From positions 1 through 33,634 of the forward strand of contig MHXU01000103.1 in assembly GCA_001824555.1 (NCBI GenBank): 33,634 bases of DNA, read 5' to 3'. Both the position numbers and the translations under genes were made by a program. The DNA is from Planctomycetes bacterium GWC2_45_44 (GTDB lineage: Bacteria > Planctomycetota > Phycisphaerae > Sedimentisphaerales > UBA12454). The notes under the pieces were generated by a model. That model was not told where the DNA came from and did no database searches. It saw only the letters and a list, made by a program, of their open reading frames with translations. The number at the start of each line of letters is the position of its first letter. Within the stretch, counting starts at the first letter, position 1. This document shows positions 11,880 through 19,256 of this stretch, one piece after another.

Positions 11880-12022
11880 CCTTCAGTCGTAGCGAGCATG
11901 GCAACGCGTCATGCGTGTTCTGAGTTGGACTGATAAACATATCTATAGTATTACTACTATGGCAACTCAGATTCGCGATTGATAATCGTGAATCGATTAG
12001 GACCTATAATGTCCTTGTTTTT
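11880..12022 (+). ncRNA. Candidate structured RNA between fusA and rpsJ
   Basis: About 140 bases between a strong promoter and a terminator hold successive compatible stems and no open frame worth calling. GCATG/CATGC lies at 11896-11914. CTGAGTTG/CAACTCAG (11920-11927 with 11963-11970) encloses CTATAGTA/TACTATGG (11943-11962). TTCGCGATT/AATCGTGAA lies at 11972-11992, then the terminator stem at 11999-12015. CAGTC at the very 5' end (11884-11888) can pair with GACTG (11928-11932), which would form a pseudoknot with the 8-bp stem. It could be a free small RNA or a leader/attenuator for the S10 genes. I recognise no known family. Confidence 0.5.
11999..12022 (+). terminator. Intrinsic terminator/attenuator ahead of rpsJ
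   Basis: AGGAC (11999-12003) pairs with GTCCT (12011-12015) around a 7-base loop and is followed by TGTTTTT. The stem is short, so termination may be partial. It closes the candidate structured RNA and lies about 180 bases upstream of rpsJ. The rest of the gap to rpsJ holds runs of T and A (12045-12068), a weak promoter-like pair and small dyads. Confidence 0.55.
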
Positions 12023-12083
12023 GATAGTGAAAACGCGGAAAAGCTGTTTTTTGTAAAAAAACCCTTTTTTCAGCATTATTTAC

Positions 12084-12112
12084 TTGATTTTTGAATTTAT
12101 AGCGGGTATTTT
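12084..12112 (+). promoter_or_regulatory. Possible promoter for rpsJ
   Basis: TTGATT (12084-12089) and TATTTT (12107-12112) are spaced by 17 bases, about 87 bases ahead of rpsJ. Both hexamers deviate from consensus in an AT-rich stretch where chance matches are common. The short dyad GGGTA/TACCC (12104-12119) overlaps the -10. Confidence 0.3.
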
Positions 12113-12198
12113 GCTACCCCTTAGCCTTTTGCGGGGATTGCCGCGATTGAGCGAAAAAATTTGAAATTTTGGCTTGAATGCTTATTTAGAGAACTAAT

Positions 12199-12513
12199 AT
12201 GGCAGTTGAAACAGAAAAGATTCGTATCAGAATGGAAGCGTATGACCCGCGTGCGCTGGATGTCAGTGCAAAGGAAATCGTTGAGCAGGCTCGCAGGACT
12301 AACGCCAGAGTCAGCGGACCGATTCCGCTGCCCACGAGGATTGAGCGATATACAGTTTTGCGAAGTCCTCACGTTGACAAAAAGAGTCGCGAGCAGTTCG
12401 AAATGAGAACGCACAAACGTCTCATCGACATCTTTGAAGCCAACGCCAGAACCGTTGAGGCTCTCAACAGATTAGTAGTCCCGGCGGGCGTATTCGTGAA
12501 AATTAAGGCATAA
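12199..12513 (+). CDS. rpsJ: 30S ribosomal protein S10
   Basis: S10 (NusE) is a 30S head protein and also joins NusB in antitermination complexes. The 104 residues contain the conserved [14 protein letters not shown] start and the [10 protein letters not shown] helix. The Shine-Dalgarno is weak (TAGAGA, 8 bases before ATG). It should open an S10 operon, but a strong terminator separates it from rplC. Confidence 0.97.
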   Translation: MAVETEKIRIRMEAYDPRALDVSAKEIVEQARRTNARVSGPIPLPTRIERYTVLRSPHVDKKSREQFEMRTHKRLIDIFEANARTVEALNRLVVPAGVFVKIKA

Positions 12514-12525
12514 TGCGTATTTAAT

Positions 12526-12563
12526 AAACGTAAAGCTATGTAGAGCTTTACGTTTTTGTTTTT
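12526..12563 (+). terminator. Strong rho-independent terminator between rpsJ and rplC
   Basis: A perfect 12-bp stem (12526-12537 with 12544-12555), loop of six bases, is followed by TTTTTGTTTTT. By sequence this is the strongest terminator in the window. It lies only 13 bases after the rpsJ stop and about 30 before the rplC start, inside what is normally one operon. No good promoter is visible between it and rplC, so read-through or regulated antitermination must feed the downstream genes. Confidence 0.92.
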
Positions 12564-12591
12564 GGGTTTAGAAAAAAGGTTTTTTGACAAT

Positions 12592-13236
12592 ATGATGCTT
12601 CTTGGCAAAAAAGTCGGAATGACGCAGGTTTATAATGAGGCCGGTAAAATGGTTCCGGTTACCGTTATACAGGCCGGCCCTTGTACCGTTACACAGGTAA
12701 AGACAGCCGAAACCGATGGATACACAGCTATCCAGATGGGTTTTGAAGATGTAAAAAAGTCGCGTCAAATAAAGTCGGCAATCGGTCACGCTAAAAAAGC
12801 CAACGATGTTCCAAAGAGATTTGTTAAAGAATGTAATCTCGAAGGAAAGCAGGCTGAATACAAAATCGGCGACAAAATCACCGTCGAAGGTTTTGCTGAA
12901 GTCAAGTTTGTCGATGTCGTCGGCACGAGCAAAGGCAAAGGCTGGGCAGGCGTTATGAAAAGGCATGGCTTCGGCGGTTTCCCGGGAAGTCATGGTACTG
13001 AAAGAAAGCACAGAGCTCCCGGTTCGATATCCAGCCACGCTTCCGACAGAGGCCACGGCGGAAACCTTAAAAAAGGCAAGCGAATGGGCGGCAGAATGGG
13101 AACTGCTCGTGTTACCGTCAAAAATCACGCCCTTGTGAGCGTTGACACCGAGAACAATCTTCTCGTTGTAAAAGGCGCTATACCAGGTCCGTGCGGCGGA
13201 TATGTCATTGTAAAGCAAAGCAAAGGCAGGAAATAA
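12592..13236 (+). CDS. rplC: 50S ribosomal protein L3
   Basis: L3 is an early assembly protein reaching the peptidyl-transferase centre. I chose ATG 12592 (215 residues), giving a beginning with LLGKKVGMTQVY that aligns with other L3 proteins. An upstream TTG frame from 12556 would run through the terminator tail and is rejected. The finger region HGFGGFPGSHGTERKHRAPGS is intact. The Shine-Dalgarno is poor (AAAGG about 12 bases upstream). ATG 12595 is an equally possible start. rplD follows after 6 bases. Confidence 0.96.
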   Translation: MMLLGKKVGMTQVYNEAGKMVPVTVIQAGPCTVTQVKTAETDGYTAIQMGFEDVKKSRQIKSAIGHAKKANDVPKRFVKECNLEGKQAEYKIGDKITVEGFAEVKFVDVVGTSKGKGWAGVMKRHGFGGFPGSHGTERKHRAPGSISSHASDRGHGGNLKKGKRMGGRMGTARVTVKNHALVSVDTENNLLVVKGAIPGPCGGYVIVKQSKGRK

Positions 13237-13242
13237 ATAGTT

Positions 13243-13890
13243 ATGATTACCGTTGCTGTACATAATAAAGATGGTAAGGAAATCGACAGCCTTAATGTGG
13301 ACGAGACGACGCTCGGCGGCTATGTAAGGCACGCGCTGCTCAAGCAGGCAATCGTGATGTACCACGCCAACAAGCGTCAGGGAACTGTTGCCACGAAGAA
13401 CAGAAGCCTGGTCGAAGGCTCGACAAGAAAATTATATAAGCAGAAAGGCACAGGCAATGCTCGTGCCGGTACTGTCAGAACTCCGATTAGAAGGGGCGGC
13501 GGTGTCGCTTTCGCGAAAGTAACTCGCGATTTCAGGCAGGATATGCCTAAAAAGCAGAGAAGATTGGCGACAAGTTCGGCGATTCTTTCAAAGCTGATGA
13601 AGGGCAATGTCATTGTTATCGACCAGTTCGGCATCGAAAAGCCCAGGACGAAGGATTTTGTTGCCATACTCGGCAATCTCAAAATTGACAGAAGCTGCTT
13701 AGTTACAGTGAATCAGCCGGACGACAATCTTTACAAGTCGGCAAGAAACGTGCAGAAGGTTGCCGTTATGAACGTAAGCGACCTGAACGCCGGCGACATC
13801 TGCAACAGGCAGAAAATGCTTTTCACGAAAGAAGCTTTGCTGGCGATTATCGACGGCAGCAAAAATCAAAAAACAGAATCAGTTGGTTGA
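13243..13890 (+). CDS. rplD: 50S ribosomal protein L4
   Basis: L4 lines part of the exit tunnel with a long basic loop and in E. coli represses the S10 operon. The 215 residues include the loop region with KQKGTGNARAGTVRTPIRRG (about 65-85), followed by GGGVAFAKVTRDF. AGGA lies at the end of rplC before the ATG. Neighbours rplC and rplW are at operon spacing. Whether it regulates rpsJ here cannot be read from the leader. Confidence 0.97.
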   Translation: MITVAVHNKDGKEIDSLNVDETTLGGYVRHALLKQAIVMYHANKRQGTVATKNRSLVEGSTRKLYKQKGTGNARAGTVRTPIRRGGGVAFAKVTRDFRQDMPKKQRRLATSSAILSKLMKGNVIVIDQFGIEKPRTKDFVAILGNLKIDRSCLVTVNQPDDNLYKSARNVQKVAVMNVSDLNAGDICNRQKMLFTKEALLAIIDGSKNQKTESVG

Positions 13891-13902
13891 TGGATATAAA
13901 AA

Positions 13903-14181
13903 ATGGACGATCATGATATTGTTATAAAGCCGTTGATTACAGAGCAAAGCACGCATTTTGCCAACGAGAAAAATGCGTATGCGTTCGAGGTCAACAGTAA
14001 GGCCAACAAAATTCAGATTAAGGGCGCGGTCGAACGGCTCTATGGCGTTAAGGTTACCGATGTCAGAACCGCCAACCGCAAGGGAAAGCCGAAAAGACGC
14101 GGCAGATTTATGGGCAAACGGTCGGATTGGAAAAAGGCCGTCGTAGTGCTTGACGAGCAGCATCACATAGACCTGTTCTAA
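13903..14181 (+). CDS. rplW: 50S ribosomal protein L23
   Basis: L23 sits at the tunnel exit and is the docking site for trigger factor and SRP. The 92-residue protein opens with DIVIKPLITEQS and has the NKIQIKGAVERLYGVKVTDVRT core plus the GRFMGKRSDWKKAVV segment. Length is typical. It lies 12 bases after rplD and 19 before rplB. Confidence 0.97.
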   Translation: MDDHDIVIKPLITEQSTHFANEKNAYAFEVNSKANKIQIKGAVERLYGVKVTDVRTANRKGKPKRRGRFMGKRSDWKKAVVVLDEQHHIDLF

Positions 14182-14200
14182 CACATAGGAATAGATAATT

Positions 14201-15052
14201 ATGGGCATTAGAATATACAGACCAACATCAAACGGACGCAGAAATGCTTCGGTTAATGATTACGCCGAGCTTACGACGGACAGTCGGCAGAAGAGCCTTT
14301 GCAAAAGGATTAAAAAAGCCGGCGGCAAGAACAACAGCGGCAAGACCACTGTCAGATTCAGAGGCGGCGGCGCAAAGAGGATTTACAGAATCATCGACTT
14401 CAAACGCAACAAGGACACTTCTCCTGCGATAGTCGAAACAGTCGAATATGATCCGAACAGAAATTGTTTTATATCTTTAGTTGGTTATCAGGACGGCGAG
14501 AAAAGATACATACTTGCTCCGCAGGGGCTGACGGTTGGTCAGAAGATAGAAAGCGGAGCCGTCGTCGAGCCGAAAGTCGGCAATGCGATGCCTTTGGGCG
14601 CTATACCGGTCGGCGTTGAAATTCACAACATCGAAATGACCGCAGGACAGGGCGGCAAGCTCGTAAGAGGCGCAGGCCTTTCCGCAAGACTTATGGCTAA
14701 GGAAGGCGAATGGGCTACGGTCATCCTTCCAAGCGGCGAAACGAGAATGATTCGCGTTGAATGCAGAGCCACGATTGGCGGATTGAGCAATCCTGATTAT
14801 CAAAACGTAAAAATCGGTAAAGCCGGCAGAATGCGTCATATGGGCATCAGGCCGCACGTTCGCGGCAAAGCTATGAACCCTGTCGCACATCCGATGGGCG
14901 GCGGCGAAGGCAGAGCCAACGGCGGAAGACATCCATGTTCGCCAAGAGGCGTTCTGGCAAAGGGCGGCAAAACGCGTAATCCAAGAAAGAACAGCAACAA
15001 GAGAATTATCAGAAGAAGAAAAACCGGCAGAGGCCAGCAGTTAGTTCTCTAA
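14201..15052 (+). CDS. rplB: 50S ribosomal protein L2
   Basis: L2 is the largest and most conserved 50S protein, needed for subunit joining and near the peptidyl-transferase centre. The 283 residues cover the whole family with a basic C-terminal tail. The normally near-invariant loop NPVDHPHGGGEG reads NPVAHPMGGGEG here: Ala at 229 and Met at 232, with the key His230 retained. Later PWG is PRG. These differences are in clean coding sequence with no frameshift, so they look real and not degenerate. Confidence 0.97.
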   Translation: MGIRIYRPTSNGRRNASVNDYAELTTDSRQKSLCKRIKKAGGKNNSGKTTVRFRGGGAKRIYRIIDFKRNKDTSPAIVETVEYDPNRNCFISLVGYQDGEKRYILAPQGLTVGQKIESGAVVEPKVGNAMPLGAIPVGVEIHNIEMTAGQGGKLVRGAGLSARLMAKEGEWATVILPSGETRMIRVECRATIGGLSNPDYQNVKIGKAGRMRHMGIRPHVRGKAMNPVAHPMGGGEGRANGGRHPCSPRGVLAKGGKTRNPRKNSNKRIIRRRKTGRGQQLVL

Positions 15053-15073
15053 TTAGTTTGAGGTAATTTATAA

Positions 15074-15349
15074 ATGTCAAGATCGCTTAAAAAAGGTCCG
15101 TTTGTCGAAGACAGTCTTCTGCAGAAAGTGCTTAAGCAGCGCCAGACGGGCGTAAAAGACCCGATTAAAACATGGTCAAGACGCAGTACAATAGTTCCGG
15201 AATTTGTGGGCTATACATTTATGGTTCACAACGGAAAAATGTTTCATAAAGTTTTCGTCAGTGAAGAAATGGTCGGCCACAAGCTGGGCGAGTTTTCTAT
15301 AACTCGCACATTTAGAGGCCATTCAGGCAATAAAGCGGCAGGGGCATAA
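15074..15349 (+). CDS. rpsS: 30S ribosomal protein S19
   Basis: S19 binds in the 30S head beside S13 and contributes to the A-site side of the intersubunit bridge. The 91-residue protein starts [15 protein letters not shown] and has [17 protein letters not shown] and the closing [12 protein letters not shown], all family hallmarks. GAGG lies upstream of the ATG. Its tail contains AGGGG, which serves as the ribosome binding site of rplV. Confidence 0.98.
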   Translation: MSRSLKKGPFVEDSLLQKVLKQRQTGVKDPIKTWSRRSTIVPEFVGYTFMVHNGKMFHKVFVSEEMVGHKLGEFSITRTFRGHSGNKAAGA

Positions 15350-15352
15350 CAG

Positions 15353-15904
15353 ATGTTAAGTGCAAGCAAACTTGATAATCTTATCAAAAGTACAGGCAAA
15401 AGCGTCGCCGATTTGGCGACCGGGCTCAAAAGAGCCGGTCTAACCGAAAAGCAGGCGGCTTCTGCCATAAAAAATTGGCGCAAGGGTTTGATGAAACCTC
15501 TGCCCAGAAAAAGCGATATCGAAGCTCTCGCCTCGGGTCTTGGCGTTGATGTTGTCGGCGTTTCGCAGTGGAAGTCCTCGGTCAGATACTCGCCGAGTTC
15601 GCCAAGAAAAGCCAGACTTGTTACGCAGCTTATTTATGGTCGCGGCGCACAGGAGGCTCTTGACCTGCTCAAGTTCACTCACAAGCGAGCTTCCGACACC
15701 GTAAGCAAGGCTCTCAAGAGCGCAATCGCAAGCGCAGATGAAGATTCGGCCGATGTCGAAAATCTTTATGTCTGTCTGGCGAAGGTTGACGGCGCAGGCG
15801 TAAGGGTCGGCACAAAGAGATGGATTGCCAAAGACAGAGGCAGGGCGCATTCAATTAGAAAAATGGCCAGCCATATTCACGTGGCTGTAACAGAAATTGT
15901 ATAG
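15353..15904 (+). CDS. rplV: 50S ribosomal protein L22 with N-terminal helix-turn-helix-like extension
   Basis: L22 lines the nascent-peptide tunnel through a long beta-hairpin. The canonical L22 part is about residues 73-183 (VRYSPSSPRKARLV to the end), a normal 111 residues. Ahead of it lie about 72 extra residues that resemble an XRE/Cro-type helix-turn-helix: LTEKQAASAIKNWRKG, then P, then DIEALASGLGVDVVGV. The extended start is supported by AGGGG 8 bases before ATG 15353, by only 3 bases between rpsS and this ATG, and by the absence of a start codon near the L22 core. The fusion reads in one intact frame. Confidence 0.95.
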   Translation: MLSASKLDNLIKSTGKSVADLATGLKRAGLTEKQAASAIKNWRKGLMKPLPRKSDIEALASGLGVDVVGVSQWKSSVRYSPSSPRKARLVTQLIYGRGAQEALDLLKFTHKRASDTVSKALKSAIASADEDSADVENLYVCLAKVDGAGVRVGTKRWIAKDRGRAHSIRKMASHIHVAVTEIV

Positions 15905-15932
15905 TAAATAGAAGCAGTATTAAGGACTTGAT

Positions 15933-16724
15933 ATGGGTCAGAAGGTTCAGCCGATAGGGTTCAGGACAGGCATTAGGTTGCCGTGGCAGAGTACATGGTT
16001 TGCTCCGAAAGCCAATTATGGACAGATGCTTGTTGAAGACCAGCGGATTAGAAACTATGTCGATACGAAGTTTAACAAGCAGCCTCCGTTCGCCGCGGTA
16101 TCGAAGGTTGAGATAGCAAGAACAAGAAACGAAGTTAAGGTTACACTTCACACCGCAAGGCCTGGTATTGTAATTGGCCCGAGAGGCGCAGAAGTTGACA
16201 AGCTCAAAGGCGACCTCGAAGAATTGATTGACAGACAGGTGCTCGTAAATGTTATTGAAATAAAAGAGCCTTCTCTTGATGCGAAGTTAGTCGGCGAAGC
16301 GGTTGCCGAGCAGATGAAAAAAAGAGTCGCTTTCAGAAGAGCGATGAAGCAGCAGTGCGAGCTTGCAATGCAGGCCGGCGCAAAGGGCATCAAGATTAAG
16401 TGCGGCGGCAGACTTGGCGGAGCTGAAATCGCAAGATGCGAAACTCAAATGGAAGGCAGCATTCCGCTGCATACCATTGATGCCGACGTTGATTACGCTC
16501 ATGTCGGCGCTATTACCACTTATGGTGTAATAGGCATAAAGGTTTGGATTTACAAAGGTAAATACGGAACGCAGCTTGAAGAGATGCCTGGCAGAAAAAC
16601 TCTTAGAAAGCCGCGTTCAAGAATGTATTCAAGAGACAGAGAACCGTCGCACAACGCTCCAAGGGCAGCCCACGAAAATGCAGCCCCCGCGGCAGTGCAG
16701 GACTCGACTCCGAAAAGCGAATAG
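15933..16724 (+). CDS. rpsC: 30S ribosomal protein S3
   Basis: S3 lines the mRNA entry channel and takes part in helicase activity of the ribosome. The 263 residues start GQKVQPIGFRTGI and contain a KH domain with GIVIGPRG (78-85), then the C-terminal domain with KIKCGGRLGGAEIAR. A tail of about 45 residues rich in Pro, Ala and charged residues extends beyond the core, longer than in E. coli. Placed 28 bases after rplV, before rplP. Confidence 0.97.
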   Translation: MGQKVQPIGFRTGIRLPWQSTWFAPKANYGQMLVEDQRIRNYVDTKFNKQPPFAAVSKVEIARTRNEVKVTLHTARPGIVIGPRGAEVDKLKGDLEELIDRQVLVNVIEIKEPSLDAKLVGEAVAEQMKKRVAFRRAMKQQCELAMQAGAKGIKIKCGGRLGGAEIARCETQMEGSIPLHTIDADVDYAHVGAITTYGVIGIKVWIYKGKYGTQLEEMPGRKTLRKPRSRMYSRDREPSHNAPRAAHENAAPAAVQDSTPKSE

Positions 16725-16749
16725 CAATCATAGTTGAAAAGGTATTACT

Positions 16750-17172
16750 ATGGCAATGATGCCAAAAAGAGTTAAATATCGTAAGAGCCAGCGCGGCAAG
16801 ATGAGAGGCAATGCCTGTCGGATGAACTACGTCGCTTTTGGCGAATTCGGTCTGCAGTCTCTCGAAACCAGTTGGGTTACAGGCAAGCAGATTGAGGCGG
16901 GCAGAGTGGCTGCCACCCACTTCCTTCAGAATGTGGGCAAGGTTTATATCAGAATATTTCCGCACAAGTCGATAACTAAAAAGCCGCTTGAGACTCGAAT
17001 GGGTAAAGGTAAAGCCGAAATTGACCAGTGGGTTGCCTGTGTCAAGCCGGGAACGGTAATGTTTGAAATTGGCGGAGTTACCGAAGACGTTGCAAAAAGA
17101 GCATTTTCGAGAGTTTCTCACAAAATGCCCGTAAAGTGTAGATTAGTCGCAAGAAAACATGCCATCGGATAA
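16750..17172 (+). CDS. rplP: 50S ribosomal protein L16
   Basis: L16 organises the A-site and P-site tRNA elbows of the 50S subunit. The 140 residues begin with MPKRVKYRK after a short MAM leader and hold [23 protein letters not shown] and ETRMGKGK. The usual DKP of the family is HKS here. AAAAGG lies before ATG 16750; ATG 16759 is also possible and would give the more usual N-terminus. Confidence 0.97.
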   Translation: MAMMPKRVKYRKSQRGKMRGNACRMNYVAFGEFGLQSLETSWVTGKQIEAGRVAATHFLQNVGKVYIRIFPHKSITKKPLETRMGKGKAEIDQWVACVKPGTVMFEIGGVTEDVAKRAFSRVSHKMPVKCRLVARKHAIG

Positions 17173-17181
17173 GGATAGAGC

Positions 17182-17382
17182 GTGAAAACAGCAAAAATAA
17201 GAGAAATGAGAGCGGATGAATGGGCAGGCGAACTGACGAGCCTCGAAAAGCAGCTTTTCGATATGAGAACAAGAGCTGTTACAGAGAAACTTGAAAATTC
17301 GCATTTGCTCAAGAACATAAAAAAGGATATCGCAAGATTTAAGACCGTTATCAGACAAAGCCAGTTAAAGGGCGAAAAATAA
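17182..17382 (+). CDS. rpmC: 50S ribosomal protein L29
   Basis: L29 binds near the tunnel exit next to L23. It is a 66-residue, mostly helical protein with the family pattern ELTSLEKQLFDMRTRAVTEKLENSH followed by I.KDIARFKTVIRQ. Translation starts at GTG 17182, supported by AAGGAT 5-6 bases upstream. It directly abuts rpsQ: the rpsQ ATG is the base after its stop, implying translational coupling. Confidence 0.96.
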   Translation: MKTAKIREMRADEWAGELTSLEKQLFDMRTRAVTEKLENSHLLKNIKKDIARFKTVIRQSQLKGEK

Positions 17383-17652
17383 ATGCAAGCCGAAAAAAAA
17401 CAAATAAAGACTGTACAAGGCGTGGTTGTCAGCCGCAGCGGCGACAAGAGCATCAGAATTGTTATTGACTACAGGATTAAGCACCCTGTGTACGGCAAGT
17501 TTATGAACAGGCGCACGAAGTTCGGCGTTCACGATGAGCAGAATGTCGCTCAAGTCGGCGATGTTGTCGAAGTTGCGCAGTGCAGGCCGATGAGCAAGAC
17601 TAAGTCATGGCGACTTCTTAATGTCGTTCAAAAAGCGGTAGAAAAAGAATAA
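17383..17652 (+). CDS. rpsQ: 30S ribosomal protein S17
   Basis: S17 is a primary 16S-binding OB-fold protein. The 89 residues carry GVVVSRSGDKSIRIVID, KHPVYGKF and the VGDVVEVAQCRPMSKTKSWR motif that marks the family. It begins immediately after the rpmC stop, with GGG inside the end of rpmC as the probable ribosome binding site. Confidence 0.97.
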   Translation: MQAEKKQIKTVQGVVVSRSGDKSIRIVIDYRIKHPVYGKFMNRRTKFGVHDEQNVAQVGDVVEVAQCRPMSKTKSWRLLNVVQKAVEKE

Positions 17653-17668
17653 CTGTAAGGGATAAAGC

Positions 17669-18058
17669 GTGATTCAACAGGAAGCATATATAGACATCGC
17701 CGATAACTCCGGCGCAAAGCAGGCGCAGTGCATTATGGTGTACGGCCAAACCAGTTCAAAGCTGGGCAAATCCACTCGCGGCGCCGCCGCGGTGGGCGAT
17801 ATTATCTGCGTCGCCATAAAAAAATTGCTGCCGACCTGTCAGCTTGACAGAAAAAAAACGTATAAATGCGTCATTATCAGAACCAAACATCCAATCAGAA
17901 GACCCGATGGCAGTTATGTAAGGTTCGACAGTAACGCCGGCGTTATTATAGACGCTGAAGGCAATCCGGTTGGAACAAGAATTTTCGGCGCAGTAGCAAG
18001 AGAACTGCGAGAGAAAAATTATATGAAGATTGTTTCTTTAGCCAGCGAAGTCGTTTAA
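17669..18058 (+). CDS. rplN: 50S ribosomal protein L14
   Basis: L14 forms intersubunit bridges and contacts L19 and 16S rRNA. The start codon is GTG 17669 with AAGGG about 7 bases upstream, giving the family N-terminus MIQQE.YIDIADNSGA. At 129 residues it is slightly longer than usual; the extra residues fall around 28-45 and in the middle. The RIFGAVARELREKNYMKIVSLA end is canonical. Confidence 0.97.
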   Translation: MIQQEAYIDIADNSGAKQAQCIMVYGQTSSKLGKSTRGAAAVGDIICVAIKKLLPTCQLDRKKTYKCVIIRTKHPIRRPDGSYVRFDSNAGVIIDAEGNPVGTRIFGAVARELREKNYMKIVSLASEVV

Positions 18059-18075
18059 GGATGCAAAAACGAGAA

Positions 18076-18099
18076 CAGAGCCCAAGCGACAGCGCAGGG
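18076..18099. repeat. Dispersed intergenic repeat, family A copy 1
   Basis: The 24 bases CAGAGCCCAAG...CGCAGGG recur identically at 19257-19280, also in a gap between ribosomal protein genes. The element sits in the rplN-rplX spacer (18059-18120), which has no other feature except the approach to the rplX start. Origin unknown. Confidence 0.85.
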
Positions 18100-18120
18100 A
18101 GTAATAGGAAAGTTTAAGTT

Positions 18121-18453
18121 ATGGCAAGAAATGTAAAAAAAGGCGATACGGTCGAAGTGATAGCCGGCGAAGGTAAAGGCACCGTCGCGAAAGTAATGCG
18201 TGTTATTACTTCAAAAGACAGAGTGATTGTCGAATCTGTCAACAGAAGATACAAACACGTCAAGCCCAGCAGAAAATACCCGCAGGGCGGAAGAATTCAG
18301 ATTGAACAGTCTGTGCATATTAGTAATGTTCAGCCGGTCAATCCGAAGACTTCAAAGGGTACGAGAGTTAAGTTTGTCGTTGGTGCAAAAGGCGAAAAGA
18401 AACGCATCGCGACCGATGGCACTGAAATCGGTATTGTTAGAAAAGCCGACTAA
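18121..18453 (+). CDS. rplX: 50S ribosomal protein L24
   Basis: L24 is one of the two assembly-initiating proteins of the 50S subunit and has a KOW domain. The N-terminal VKKGDTVEVIAGEGKGTVAKV is the KOW motif, followed by NRRYKHVKPSRKYPQGG. The 110-residue length is normal. No strong Shine-Dalgarno is visible (GGAAAG about 10 bases upstream). Confidence 0.97.
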   Translation: MARNVKKGDTVEVIAGEGKGTVAKVMRVITSKDRVIVESVNRRYKHVKPSRKYPQGGRIQIEQSVHISNVQPVNPKTSKGTRVKFVVGAKGEKKRIATDGTEIGIVRKAD

Positions 18454-18464
18454 TAAAAATGGTT

Positions 18465-18488
18465 AGCCCCCTGCTTTATGCCGGGGGT
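18465..18488. repeat. Hairpin repeat, family E copy 1
   Basis: CCCCC and GGGGG arms enclose TGCTTTATGCC, forming a hairpin with one mismatch. A related hairpin with the same CTTTATGCC core is at 26626-26651. No T-run follows on the + strand, so it is not a convincing terminator for rplX. It lies in the rplX-rplE gap. Confidence 0.65.
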
Positions 18489-18518
18489 AAGTAACATAAA
18501 CATAATAAGGTTTTAAAA

Positions 18519-19058
18519 ATGGCAAGGTTAAGCGACCTCTATAAATCGAAAGTAGTTCCTGCTCTGAAGGAAAAGTATAAGTACAAAAGCTCTATGGCTG
18601 TACCCCGAATGGAGAAGGTGGTTATCTCTATGGGCATTGGCAAGGCTACGCAGGACAAGAAGTTCCTCGAAGTTGCTTTGGCTGACCTCACGATGATTGC
18701 CGGCCAGAAGCCCCAGATATGCAAAGCCAAAAAAAGCGTATCTAACTTTAAGGTCAGAGAAGGCGAAAACACCGGCCTGAAGGTTACGCTTCGCGGCGGA
18801 AGAATGTATGAGTTTATGGACAGACTCATCAACCTCGCTATTCCGAGAGTTAAGGACTTTAGAGGTCTGAACCCGAAGAGTTTCGACGGTATGGGAAATT
18901 ATTCCCTCGGTATGAGCGAACAGACCGTATTTCCGGAAATTGACCCTGTCAAGGTTGAGACAACCCAGGGTATGAATATTACATTTGTTACGACAGCCCA
19001 GACAGATGACCAGGCGCGAGAACTGCTTAGACTGTTTGGTATGCCTTTCAGGGAGTAG
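18519..19058 (+). CDS. rplE: 50S ribosomal protein L5
   Basis: L5 binds 5S rRNA and forms the bridge to S13 in the head. The 179 residues match the family end to end, with PRMEKVVISMGIGKA, RGGRMYEFMDRLINLAIPR and the C-terminal MNITFVTTAQTDDQARELL. The downstream rpsN start lies only four bases after its stop, and the GGGAG before the stop serves as that gene's ribosome binding site. Confidence 0.98.
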   Translation: MARLSDLYKSKVVPALKEKYKYKSSMAVPRMEKVVISMGIGKATQDKKFLEVALADLTMIAGQKPQICKAKKSVSNFKVREGENTGLKVTLRGGRMYEFMDRLINLAIPRVKDFRGLNPKSFDGMGNYSLGMSEQTVFPEIDPVKVETTQGMNITFVTTAQTDDQARELLRLFGMPFRE

Positions 19059-19061
19059 TTG

Positions 19062-19247
19062 ATGTCAACAAAAGCTCTTGTTAATAAAAGCAAAAAAAAA
19101 CCAAAGTTCAGCACGCGGGCATATACAAGATGCCAGTTGTGCGGAAGAAGTCATGCGGTTTATAAAAAGTTTAAAATATGTCGTCTGTGTCTGCGAAAGC
19201 TCGCCGGCGAAGGTAAAATTCCAGGCCTCAAAAAGGCAAGCTGGTAG
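19062..19247 (+). CDS. rpsN: 30S ribosomal protein S14, zinc-binding type
   Basis: S14 completes the 30S head near S3 and S10. This is the short zinc (C+) form: 61 residues with C24, C27, C40 and C43 in a CxxC-x12-CxxC arrangement. I start at ATG 19062 because GGGAG lies 6 bases before it; a TTG three bases earlier is in frame but unnecessary. It overlaps nothing and is translationally close-coupled to rplE. Confidence 0.97.
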   Translation: MSTKALVNKSKKKPKFSTRAYTRCQLCGRSHAVYKKFKICRLCLRKLAGEGKIPGLKKASW

Positions 19248-19256
19248 TTAATAGTT

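Noticed and set aside
12104-12136. L4-type S10 leader with alternative GGGTA/TACCC and CCCC/GGGG pairings
   Set aside because: Stems are only 4-5 bp, overlap the promoter-like hexamer and cannot be distinguished from chance without an alignment.
12556-12591. Upstream extension of rplC from a TTG
   Set aside because: It would be encoded by the terminator's T-tail and adds residues absent from the L3 family; ATG 12592 or 12595 fits the family start.
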